From: Iningainema tapete BLCC-T55
Lineage (GTDB): Bacteria > Cyanobacteriota > Cyanobacteriia > Cyanobacteriales > Nostocaceae
NCBI RefSeq assembly: GCF_014698965.1
Contig: NZ_JACXAE010000086.1
Span: 1-64,000, forward strand
Reading direction: 5' to 3'
DNA length: 64,000 bases
In this document: positions 1 through 8,385 of the stretch, one piece after another
Layout: each line of letters opens with the position of its first letter
Numbering within the stretch: position 1 is the stretch's first letter
Notes under the pieces: generated by a model
Told to the model about the DNA's origin: nothing
Database searches by the model: none
What the model saw: the letters and a program-made list of their open reading frames with translations, nothing else
Translations under genes and position numbers: made by a program

Positions 1-542
1 ATTTTTTCCAAGTCAGCCGTATCCATCACTTCGGTAATAATTCCTAAACCAGTAGCTTCACGCGCCAGTGCTAACAATGCCAGCGCACTTTCTCCATGTC
101 CTTGAAAAGCATAAGGTGAGGTACGGGGTTTGTAAGCACCACCACGAATAAATTGTGCGCCTGCAGCTTTGACTACTTGTGCAGTTTCGACAATCATTTG
201 TTCATTTTCCACTGCACAAGGTCCAGCGACAACAACCAATGGATGATTTTGACCAAAAGTTACTGGTCCATTGGGAGTGGGTACAATTACATTCGATGGT
301 TCACCGTAACGAAATTCCTTGGAAACCCGCTTAAATGGCTGTTTAACTCTGGTGACTTGCTCAATAAATGGGCTAATTTGTTGGATGTGTTCTGGTGCCA
401 TCGCATTTGTCTCACCCACCAAGCCAATCACGACTTTATATTCACCAACAATTTTTTCTGCTGTAACTGGGTAACGTCCCAATTCCTCCATGATGCGTTC
501 AATTTCCATTGCGGGGGTTTGGGATTTGAGTACGACGATCAT
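1..542 (-). CDS. aroF: 3-deoxy-7-phosphoheptulonate synthase (DAHP synthase), 5' part
   Basis: First enzyme of the shikimate pathway, condensing phosphoenolpyruvate and erythrose 4-phosphate; cytosolic. Reading the minus strand from the ATG at 540-542 gives a protein beginning MIVVLKSQTPAMEIERIM. It has the short regulatory-type N-terminal extension of the AroF class I-beta family and then the barrel entry segments VVVAGPCAVEN, GAQFIRGGAYKPRTSPYAFQG and a part ending near ITEVMDT. The gene runs off the left edge, so only about 180 residues are visible. The shikimate product feeds tryptophan, which is the expected precursor of the bisindole cluster further right, but no linkage beyond proximity is claimed. 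Confidence 0.93.
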   Translation of the reverse strand, partial: MIVVLKSQTPAMEIERIMEELGRYPVTAEKIVGEYKVVIGLVGETNAMAPEHIQQISPFIEQVTRVKQPFKRVSKEFRYGEPSNVIVPTPNGPVTFGQNHPLVVVAGPCAVENEQMIVETAQVVKAAGAQFIRGGAYKPRTSPYAFQGHGESALALLALAREATGLGIITEVMDTADLEK

Positions 543-796
543 TTTCTTTTCCCTTTCAATTATTTTTGGTTTTGAGTAAAGATGCTTTGGAAGAAGTCTC
601 TACATTGTCTTGTTGTGTTCTGATTTTCTATAGCGGTAGGGATTGATCGTTTATGCTTTTCCGCCAGGAAATTTGTCGAAAAAATTTGAAAGTTTTTTCT
701 GGAAGAATGAGTTGACACTGTGGATATCCGAAAGTATGGCTATACTTATGACACTCTTGTCAAAAAAGTTCGCTAAACTTCTTCTCTATTTAGTCT

Positions 797-3718
797 TTAC
801 GGTCTAGGGCAGGTAGCAGGAGTAGTCTCCACACCAGCATGAGAAGCTGTGGAGATGAGAGTTACCTCCCCTTTATTATTGAACACCCAACCAGTAGCGG
901 GTAAAATTGCTACAGTTTCTGATTTAGGTTTGCGTGGTGTAGCAGCAGGTGTCTCTCTCCTATCGTGCTGTGTTGTCGTAGCTGATAGGCGAGTATCTGA
1001 CCATACTACATCAGTACTCAGTGGTTCGTTAGGGTTAGGGGGCAAACCACCACGTCCGGTAACGGTGAAGGTACTTTCCTCGGAACCATCACCAAAGGCA
1101 GCACAGTTAGAAGCAATTAACTTTGGGGTATTTACTACATCTGTAGGTAGTTGCACGAACCCCCGGCTAGGGTCTACATCTGGTGTGTTAATAGTTACCT
1201 GACCGCTTAAAGAAGGATTTTGCTGAGAAATTGCTGTGATATCATTTGTCACAAGTTGACGCGGATCTAAATCTAGTGGACGCAATCTTTGAAGGTCTTG
1301 CAGGCTGAGTGGCGTAATACCAAAAATACCAGTAGCATTAATTGCGACTCTCCCGCCACTGCCACTAAAAGCATTAGCGGTGATGTCGCTATTTTCTCGT
1401 GGAACACCAACGATTAAGCCCGATTTGGCATTGATCGTAATGTTGCCGCCATTGCCCCCAGCAAGAGCTGTGCCTGCGTTGGTAGAAATGCTGCTGTTGC
1501 CACGGATGAGCATAAGGTCACGGATATTGAGGGTGATGTTGCCCCCATCTTGATCAGCAACAGATTCAGAGTTGATGATACCTCGGTTTTCTAGGGTAAG
1601 TTGGTTAGCATTGATGGTAATATCGCCCGCAGATCCTCTAATTTCTGTGTTAGCTGATACCCGCGCTCTATCAGTAATGGATAAAGAATTAGTGGTAATG
1701 TTGATGTCTCCGCCATTACCTGAAGTTCCTGGAAGCCGATCTTGTTGAGCTGCATCGCTGATAATACGAGCTTGAGGATTTGCCAGAGAAATAGAGTTCG
1801 CTTGGATAAAAATATTTCCTGCATCTCCTTGCCCTTGAGTTCTGGTGTTAATCTGTTGCTCCCCAGATAGCGATAAAATACCTGTGGTAATGTTGATATT
1901 CCCACCTCTTCCCACTGCTTCACGCTCTACCTGACTGAACGCTCCACTGGTAAATAGATCGGAACTGCCACTGAATATAACACTATCTTGTGCTGCAATA
2001 AAAATGTTACCTGCATTACCACGTGCTTCAGTATCAGAACGTAAGTTAGAACCACCATCAAGGAACAGCGAACCAGTTGTAATCTTGATATCTCCTCCAT
2101 TACCATCTCCGCCTCTACCACTTCTGGTTTCGCAAGCGCAAGTCACTTCCGTGAAAATATCAGTGGAGCGCAATAAAGCTACTTGTTCCCGTGCTTCTAT
2201 AATGACTCTACCTGAATTGCCTTTACTTGATGTACTGGTGGTTATTTGAGAATTAGACGCACGCAAAGAACCTGTTTTGATCGTAATATCGCCACCATTA
2301 CCTTCTGCAAGGTCATTAACTCGGCTCAAAATCAAAGTTCCAGAGCGGGTAATATCATCTGAGTCATCTAGTGAAACTAGATCACGAGCAACGATATTTA
2401 CTCCTCCAGAATTTCCGCGTCCATTAATATTTGAGGTAATTAACGCTTTATCACTAAGAAATAGTGAACCGGTGTTGATGCTTATACCACCACTATCACC
2501 AACTCCCCTAGAACCAATATCATTTTCAATGCTGCTTCTACCTTGCCCTGATAAAGAAACAGTGTCGCGGACATTAATTTCTATTCTCCCAGCATTTCCT
2601 TCACCGAAGGTACTGGCACTAATTGTCCCACCATTCCTAATCGCAACTGAGCCAGCTTGAATATTCACATTGCCGCCACTACCTGTCGCACCACTATAAA
2701 CCCAAGCATACAAGCCACCAGGAATTTCATCCGCAGTAATATCAGCTATCTCTAGGAGTTCTTGAGCATTTATAACTAAGCTTCCTCCTTGCTTTGATCG
2801 CAAAGTACTAGCCTCAATAATAGAACCATCTGTGAGGCTGATTCTTTTACCCCAAACTTGTATATCACCAGCACCTTCTCCACTAGCATCAACTGATGCT
2901 TGTTGTGTCATTTGAATATTGCCAAAATTTTGCACTTCAGCATAACCCAAAGAAAAGCCTTTTTCGATGGGAGTTAAGTTAACTAAACCTTCAGAAGCTA
3001 CGCTGCCTAATTCTATCCGTCCCCCAGCAGTTTTGAGCGTCGCCCCTTCTAAGCTGATATCACCACCCACCAATGCTAAGGTTTGATTGGGTTGTACTCT
3101 TAGCCCAGTTGTAGTATCAATTAATTCAGATGTTATCCTGATCCCTTGACCATTGCCCTGTACCTGAATCTTTCCAGGATTTGCGCCAAATTGCAATCTC
3201 ATCGGAACGTTAATAGTTAACAGTGGTGGTGCTTGCGGATTAGTGGAGCTAAATTTAAATCCGTTGTTGAAGATCAAACTATCAGCTGTACTGGCGAAGA
3301 ATGAACCATTTACATCTAGACGGGCATTTGGTCCAAAGATAATTCCGTTAGGATTGATGAAGAATAGATTAGCGTTGCCTAAAACTCCAAGTGTTCCGAG
3401 AATGTTTGAGGGATTACTTCCTATCACCCTACTCACAATGTTCTCGATTCCCGCAGGATTTGAGAAATAAGCTCCTCGGTTGGAATCAATATTGAATTGC
3501 TGAAAACTGTGGAAGAGATTATTTCCGTGCATCGCACCACCATCAATGCGATCGCTTGAAATACCATTAATGACTAAATTAGGAGTGACAACGGAACCTT
3601 CAGCACCTAAAGTCCCATCGGAGGTAATTTGGGCAAGAGCGCAATTTGCATTTTGGGCAAGAGCACTCCCAAGCGCAACACCGATAAACCAGCCCCAGTG
3701 AGTTCCTGTATCGAACAT
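797..3718 (-). CDS. Filamentous-haemagglutinin-type (TPS) secreted exoprotein
   Basis: A 973-residue surface or secreted protein of the two-partner-secretion family. Residues 1-30 are a signal peptide ending near ALAQ. The following 120 residues are the haemagglutination-activity (TPS) domain with its hallmark segment NPNGIIFGPNARLDVNGS. The rest is a long beta-helix of repeated units such as GNGGDI-I-T-SL. No TpsB outer-membrane pore gene lies in the window, so its secretion partner must be elsewhere. In cyanobacteria such proteins often sit near the sigma-like/DUF1822/caspase set, as here. The strand and the 138-base gap after the kinase gene allow co-transcription with the genes to the right. 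Ligand unknown. Confidence 0.9.
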   Translation of the reverse strand: MFDTGTHWGWFIGVALGSALAQNANCALAQITSDGTLGAEGSVVTPNLVINGISSDRIDGGAMHGNNLFHSFQQFNIDSNRGAYFSNPAGIENIVSRVIGSNPSNILGTLGVLGNANLFFINPNGIIFGPNARLDVNGSFFASTADSLIFNNGFKFSSTNPQAPPLLTINVPMRLQFGANPGKIQVQGNGQGIRITSELIDTTTGLRVQPNQTLALVGGDISLEGATLKTAGGRIELGSVASEGLVNLTPIEKGFSLGYAEVQNFGNIQMTQQASVDASGEGAGDIQVWGKRISLTDGSIIEASTLRSKQGGSLVINAQELLEIADITADEIPGGLYAWVYSGATGSGGNVNIQAGSVAIRNGGTISASTFGEGNAGRIEINVRDTVSLSGQGRSSIENDIGSRGVGDSGGISINTGSLFLSDKALITSNINGRGNSGGVNIVARDLVSLDDSDDITRSGTLILSRVNDLAEGNGGDITIKTGSLRASNSQITTSTSSKGNSGRVIIEAREQVALLRSTDIFTEVTCACETRSGRGGDGNGGDIKITTGSLFLDGGSNLRSDTEARGNAGNIFIAAQDSVIFSGSSDLFTSGAFSQVEREAVGRGGNINITTGILSLSGEQQINTRTQGQGDAGNIFIQANSISLANPQARIISDAAQQDRLPGTSGNGGDINITTNSLSITDRARVSANTEIRGSAGDITINANQLTLENRGIINSESVADQDGGNITLNIRDLMLIRGNSSISTNAGTALAGGNGGNITINAKSGLIVGVPRENSDITANAFSGSGGRVAINATGIFGITPLSLQDLQRLRPLDLDPRQLVTNDITAISQQNPSLSGQVTINTPDVDPSRGFVQLPTDVVNTPKLIASNCAAFGDGSEESTFTVTGRGGLPPNPNEPLSTDVVWSDTRLSATTTQHDRRETPAATPRKPKSETVAILPATGWVFNNKGEVTLISTASHAGVETTPATCPRP

Positions 3719-3856
3719 TGCTTTCTCCTAAGTGTTGCTGTAACTGAAACACTAGTGATACAATATATTAATGAGTAAATCACCATTTACGTTTCCGTAG
3801 CATAATTTATTTGTAAATCCTTAATTTTATTTACATAAATTTATTAATCATTTCTG

Positions 3857-5368
3857 TTAACTAATATTTAGTTTATTGATACTTTCTTTAAATTGTTCTG
3901 CTCTTTGCTGGTTAGGAATTTCTGCCACCAAAGTTTCGACAAGTTGCTTAGGAGTTAGATTGGGATGTTGATCTAAAGTATCTTCGAGAATTATAGAAGC
4001 AAATGGTCCAACAAAACTAGTCAGTTCACGCAGACAATGTTCTAAAAACTCTGGATTGCTAATTGCCGGAGCATTTCCTAGAGGTTGCTGTGAGTTAATA
4101 GAATTGTGAATCTTTCGGTACTTAGGTTGAAGAGAAACTTGAATGCGATTTCTAAACTCTTGCGCTTTTTGTGCATCAGGAATTGCTTTCACTAGTTTGT
4201 CAATGAATTCTTGTTGTGCTATCTGTGGGCTTTGTTCTAAAGTATGTTTCACTAAAACACTACCGAAAGGACCAACAAAACTAGTCAATTCTTGCCCGAT
4301 AAAGTCTAAAAGTTTTGGGTTGAGAGAGACAGGCGATTCAGTGTCTATTTCACCGACTTGACTAAGTTTTTGTTCAAGATCTTTTAAAACTCGTAAATCT
4401 TCTGAATCTCTATTACGATCTAATTTTTGCCCCGTTTGCGCTGGGGGAATGCTCGTGTTATTTTGCGGTTTTTTCGGTAACAGGCTCGATATACGACCAA
4501 ATGAAAATAGGGAATTATTATTGTTATTATTAAGTTCAATGATAATTTCTTGTGCTGACTGATACCGCTCTGTTGGTACTTCTGCCAGCATTTTTTCCAG
4601 TATGCAAGCGAAAAAGTTATTGATTCTGACATAAGAGCGCCATTGCCAGTTTAAAGAGTCATCGATCAACATATATGGCATTCTCGCAGTCAAAAGGACA
4701 ACGGCACAAACAGCCAGTGCGTAAATATCGCTAGATGGGTAGGAATTTCCAAACCGCAACTGCTCTGGAGGAGAGTAGCCTATTTTACCAACTACTGAAC
4801 CCTGAACTGACTGCGGCAATGAAGATGGGGTTGATAATATTTGGGTAAATTTCTCTTTAACTACCCCAAAATCAATCAGCACAGGTTTGGATTGGTTATG
4901 GGGAAGCATAACATTATCCAGTGAAATATCCCGGTGAATAATGTTGCGATCGTGGATATATTCCAAAACAGGCAACATATTTAGTAGCCATTCTTTTACT
5001 TCGGTTTCGGAAAATGGTCTACCTTTGTGAGAAACACGTTCAGATAAAATTTGTGCATAATTTTTGCCATCAATATATTCTTGGACAATAAATAGTCGCT
5101 GGTTCTCCGTCAAACAAGCCATAAATTTGGGAATTTGAGGATGCTGAATTTGGTATAAAACTTTCGCTTCTCTCTCAAATAGATCCCTAGATTTACGAAT
5201 AATATCTTCTTTTGTGGTTGTAGGTACAAACTCTTTGATCACACAAGCTTCATTAAAGCGGTGAGTATCAGAAGCTAAGTAAGTTCGTCCAAACCCCCCT
5301 TGACCAATAATTTTTTCAATCAGGTAACGATTGTTGATTAAAGTCCCTGGATTAATTTCTGCAAACAT
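3857..5368 (-). CDS. Serine/threonine protein kinase with two C-terminal adaptor-like repeats
   Basis: A 503-residue Hanks-type kinase. The glycine loop GQGGFGRTY is at residues 22-30, the ATP-anchoring lysine at 45, HRD at 145-147 and DFG at 166-168, so it should be catalytically active. No membrane segment is visible. After a low-complexity linker (about 285-330) come two copies of a roughly 55-residue domain, near 350-405 and 440-500, with cores LTSFVGPFGSVLVKHTL and LTSFVGPFASIILEDTL. The same domain appears twice at the C-terminus of the caspase at 8386-10605. This suggests that kinase and protease meet through like-with-like interactions (inference). Its targets are unknown. Confidence 0.93.
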   Translation of the reverse strand: MFAEINPGTLINNRYLIEKIIGQGGFGRTYLASDTHRFNEACVIKEFVPTTTKEDIIRKSRDLFEREAKVLYQIQHPQIPKFMACLTENQRLFIVQEYIDGKNYAQILSERVSHKGRPFSETEVKEWLLNMLPVLEYIHDRNIIHRDISLDNVMLPHNQSKPVLIDFGVVKEKFTQILSTPSSLPQSVQGSVVGKIGYSPPEQLRFGNSYPSSDIYALAVCAVVLLTARMPYMLIDDSLNWQWRSYVRINNFFACILEKMLAEVPTERYQSAQEIIIELNNNNNNSLFSFGRISSLLPKKPQNNTSIPPAQTGQKLDRNRDSEDLRVLKDLEQKLSQVGEIDTESPVSLNPKLLDFIGQELTSFVGPFGSVLVKHTLEQSPQIAQQEFIDKLVKAIPDAQKAQEFRNRIQVSLQPKYRKIHNSINSQQPLGNAPAISNPEFLEHCLRELTSFVGPFASIILEDTLDQHPNLTPKQLVETLVAEIPNQQRAEQFKESINKLNIS

Positions 5369-5533
5369 TTTTAAACTTCTGTTTAACTAGATCATACTGT
5401 CTTTTATGTTATAGAAGTAAGCGATCCAAAATTATGCACTGCAATCTGGCTGTGTATTGCCGTCATTCATGTCAACGTTACAGCCTGGGTGAATCAAGAA
5501 AATTATTTAGTTGGCAGTAATGTTTTAATGTAG

Positions 5534-6703
5534 TTAAAAATACAAGATTTCGCAGGCATAGTCTTCTGGAGTTGGCTCTATCTGCCACACTAACCCTTCC
5601 CCAGCGCCCAAAGCTACTTCAACGTAAAGTCTATTTACAGAAGTTGTGGCTTTTGCTTGGTTACCATCGAATGGCTGTAAATCTTCTGTCAAGATTTGCA
5701 ATTTAAATCCACTAGGAATCAGTTCGCCTCCTTCACTGCGTAGTTCAAAGCGCCATACACTATCTTCAATCTTACTTTTGGGTTGCAATCGCAGTTCGTA
5801 TTTTTGTCCGTCAATGGTTAATCTGCGCACAAAGTGTGGTAGTGTTGTTCCTACAGCACCCTTCGCGCCTTCAAGACTTGGCTGTAAGTCTACTCTTCCC
5901 CAACCAAATTTTTGGGCAAATTCTGACACACCAGCTTGCGCCCATTGACGAATTGACCATTGTTGTTGTACTCCTTGACGTTGTTCGTATAAACGTTGTC
6001 TCCAGCCTCCATGTTCGAGGAGCGCTCCCCAAATTTCAAATGGTACGGACAGTCGTGGTAGAATTACTTTCGGATTTCCTAAACGCTGAAGTAAACTGTC
6101 TTTTTGGGCGATCGCTAATTCTGGTAAGGGTGCAGTTTCCAGACGAGTAACTTCCTCTGGACAGATTTGCGGCGCTATCCACATGATATTTAGATTAGAA
6201 ATCAAGTTTTCGCCATCTAGACAATAAGCGCGATCAATTGCATCGTATGTTCCCCGATGCTTAAGTTGCGCGTGAGTAGCATATCCCCAAATCCGAATGT
6301 AGCCTTCTTCCAGATTGACTTGCACTGCCAGATAATAATCTGCTGCCCAATTGGGAATATCCACCCATTCTTGAGGAACACGTAGTTCGCTCACATCTAG
6401 CGCCTCAGTAGGAATTAATACCATTTTTGACTGACCGCAAGAAATACCTGTACCATCAACTACTTCCCAAATACTAGGTAAAGCCTTCACATCAGGAAAA
6501 GCACTAGCATTCTCGACGTATTCTGCCTGTATCCAGGGTAGAAAAGCGTTTAAGCTCAAACGGTTAAGAAATGCAGTCCAACGGCGATTGTCTGATGAAA
6601 AAGCTTGACTTTGCTGCCAAACTTTTGTTTGCTCAGCTTCAGAAATTTCTAAGCACAGATGTATAGGATTTATTAATGTAGCTGTATTTAAATTTGATGA
6701 CAT
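5534..6703 (-). CDS. DUF1822 family protein
   Basis: A 389-residue cyanobacterial protein of the DUF1822 family, with no catalytic motif and no signal peptide or membrane segment that I can recognise. N-terminal features typical of the family include a WQQSQAFSSDNRRW-like stretch and a central part rich in tryptophan. In cyanobacterial genomes such genes commonly follow a sigma-70-like gene and precede kinase, caspase or CHAT genes. Here the order sigma factor, DUF1822, kinase, adhesin on one strand fits that. Function unknown; a role in regulating or assembling the neighbouring effector is an inference from context. Confidence 0.8.
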   Translation of the reverse strand: MSSNLNTATLINPIHLCLEISEAEQTKVWQQSQAFSSDNRRWTAFLNRLSLNAFLPWIQAEYVENASAFPDVKALPSIWEVVDGTGISCGQSKMVLIPTEALDVSELRVPQEWVDIPNWAADYYLAVQVNLEEGYIRIWGYATHAQLKHRGTYDAIDRAYCLDGENLISNLNIMWIAPQICPEEVTRLETAPLPELAIAQKDSLLQRLGNPKVILPRLSVPFEIWGALLEHGGWRQRLYEQRQGVQQQWSIRQWAQAGVSEFAQKFGWGRVDLQPSLEGAKGAVGTTLPHFVRRLTIDGQKYELRLQPKSKIEDSVWRFELRSEGGELIPSGFKLQILTEDLQPFDGNQAKATTSVNRLYVEVALGAGEGLVWQIEPTPEDYACEILYF

Positions 6704-6858
6704 AATTTTTACTCCCTTTGCGGTGATGAACTAAATACTGACGCCATGAACTATCGCTCTATATAATTAATGGGTTTCAATACAACCAACTTAGGCACTA
6801 AGCTAACGTGCATTGCCGACAGCTATGAAGACTTTCTGGCGCTACGACTTGACAAATC

Positions 6859-8040
6859 CTAATAGTAAGCTTTTAACCATTCCTCTAAAATAGTGCTGAT
6901 ATAGCTTAGTACCGGCGAGTTTAGAGAAATATGCTGCGATTCTTTAGTCCAGCTGGCTAGCTTGACTAGTAATGTGTCTTTAGACTTGCTCAGCCGACGA
7001 GAAACCGTGTACTGTTTCACTCCTAATTCTTTTGCAATCTGCTGTTGAGTTAAACCTTGACTGTAGTAAAGTTTTATGATATCTTGCGATTCTTCATCAA
7101 GTTCGTTTAAAGCGGAGACTAACACATTACTAATTTGAGATTGCTGCGACTTTCTCTCTTGCAGTTCTTCTTGAGCAACTATTTCCGTTAGTAATGATTC
7201 CTGCCGCAGTTGCGGCAAAATATCTTGAAATTCTCCAGAATCATCATCCCCTCTCGGCGCATTCAGGGAACTAACATTGGGGTAAAAATAAGCGCGGGCT
7301 GCTTTCGCACAAGCCACTAGCCATTTTTCGATTGTTTCTCCATTGCACTCTGCCCCTGCTGGTGAAAGTTGAGTGTGTCTTTGTAAATTGTAAAGCTGAG
7401 CGATCGCGTGCCATACAGCGTCATCGGGTCTTTCCAGTTTGCGAGTTCCAGTTATTTGCTTTGGAGCATACTGGGCTTGATAGCATTTCCAAGCTAATAC
7501 ATAACGTTCTATCGTATCCGCACTCAGTCCAGCATTTTGTAAAGACTCTACCAACCGCTTTTGCGTCAGCCGCCGCAACAATCGCCAATTGCTGCAAATA
7601 TCTACTTCGTGCTGCTCGCGTAGCATTTCCTTAAGTTCACTGCTAAAAACCGCACTGGCGTAATTCTTGAGATTAAAACCCATATCTGGTTTAAACCCTT
7701 TCAAAACCTTATCGGTCTTTGTAATCACCATTTGAAAGCAGTCAGATAAAGTGTATTGTTGAGACGAGAAACTAGTAACTGTTTTGTTCGCCGCCCAATA
7801 GCACACTTCTTGTAAATAAGCTGACAAATGTCCTCTTGCTAGACTTTCTGTTTGATTTTGCCACGATTTATACCAGTAAGTTACCCAAAATTTTTCCGAA
7901 TTTTCTGGTTGTGATAGACGCGCCTCATGGTTAAGTATATTTCGACGCAGTTTAGCATCGATAGCCCAACCGATTACCCTTTCAGCGTCGAATTGTAAGA
8001 AAGTCGTAAATAGCTCAGTGATTCCTTGTCGAGAGCGCAT
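6859..8040 (-). CDS. Sigma-70-like regulator
   Basis: A 393-residue protein with a C-terminal sigma region 4-type helix-turn-helix (about residues 315-365; ALNELDEESQDIIKLYYSQG then TQQQIAKELGVKQYTVSRRL). The N-terminal half resembles a divergent region 2 (around 60-140). It is longer and more divergent than ordinary group 3 or 4 sigma factors. It starts the minus-strand run and is divergent from the caspase gene across a 345-base spacer, so it may control both arms. Promoter recognition and activating signal cannot be read from the sequence. Confidence 0.82.
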   Translation of the reverse strand: MRSRQGITELFTTFLQFDAERVIGWAIDAKLRRNILNHEARLSQPENSEKFWVTYWYKSWQNQTESLARGHLSAYLQEVCYWAANKTVTSFSSQQYTLSDCFQMVITKTDKVLKGFKPDMGFNLKNYASAVFSSELKEMLREQHEVDICSNWRLLRRLTQKRLVESLQNAGLSADTIERYVLAWKCYQAQYAPKQITGTRKLERPDDAVWHAIAQLYNLQRHTQLSPAGAECNGETIEKWLVACAKAARAYFYPNVSSLNAPRGDDDSGEFQDILPQLRQESLLTEIVAQEELQERKSQQSQISNVLVSALNELDEESQDIIKLYYSQGLTQQQIAKELGVKQYTVSRRLSKSKDTLLVKLASWTKESQHISLNSPVLSYISTILEEWLKAYY

Positions 8041-8385
8041 AAACTAAACAACTTCATAAACGCATATCTATATCATAGATACACTTATAGCTTAAATGAG
8101 GGTGCTACAATATTTATATGCCCTTTGGTACTCTATTTTAGATAATTTGTCAAACCTGATTTAGGTAGATTTTGATTTTGATGAATTTGGGTGGTACACA
8201 ATCAAAACTAAACGAGTTTTCCTGAATAAGATTATTACATTTTGTAACCTTTTCAGTAATTTACTAAAATAAATATGTCTTATAAGTAAGAGTGAAGGTG
8301 TTTAAAACTGCTGATTGCCGCCCTAGTTGATTTGACTAAACAGATTCAAAGTGAATTATCGAAGTTATTTTTAGGATTATGAAGT
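8041..8385. promoter_or_regulatory. Divergent intergenic region between sigma-like and caspase genes
   Basis: 345 bases, AT-rich, with no convincing ORF. Both flanking genes read outward, so it must hold two promoters or a shared control region. I see no clear palindromic operator and no strong ribosome-binding site before the caspase start at 8386; only a weak TAGGA lies upstream. A second ATG at 8379 is out of frame with it. Confidence 0.5.

Noticed and set aside
153-575. Plus-strand frame opposite aroF
   Set aside because: The minus strand encodes an unmistakable DAHP synthase, so the plus frame is a shadow.
797-3718. Long plus-strand open frames within the adhesin gene (for example around 849-1202 and 2277-2660)
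   Set aside because: They are antisense to a repeat-rich, clearly coding sequence and encode no recognisable protein.
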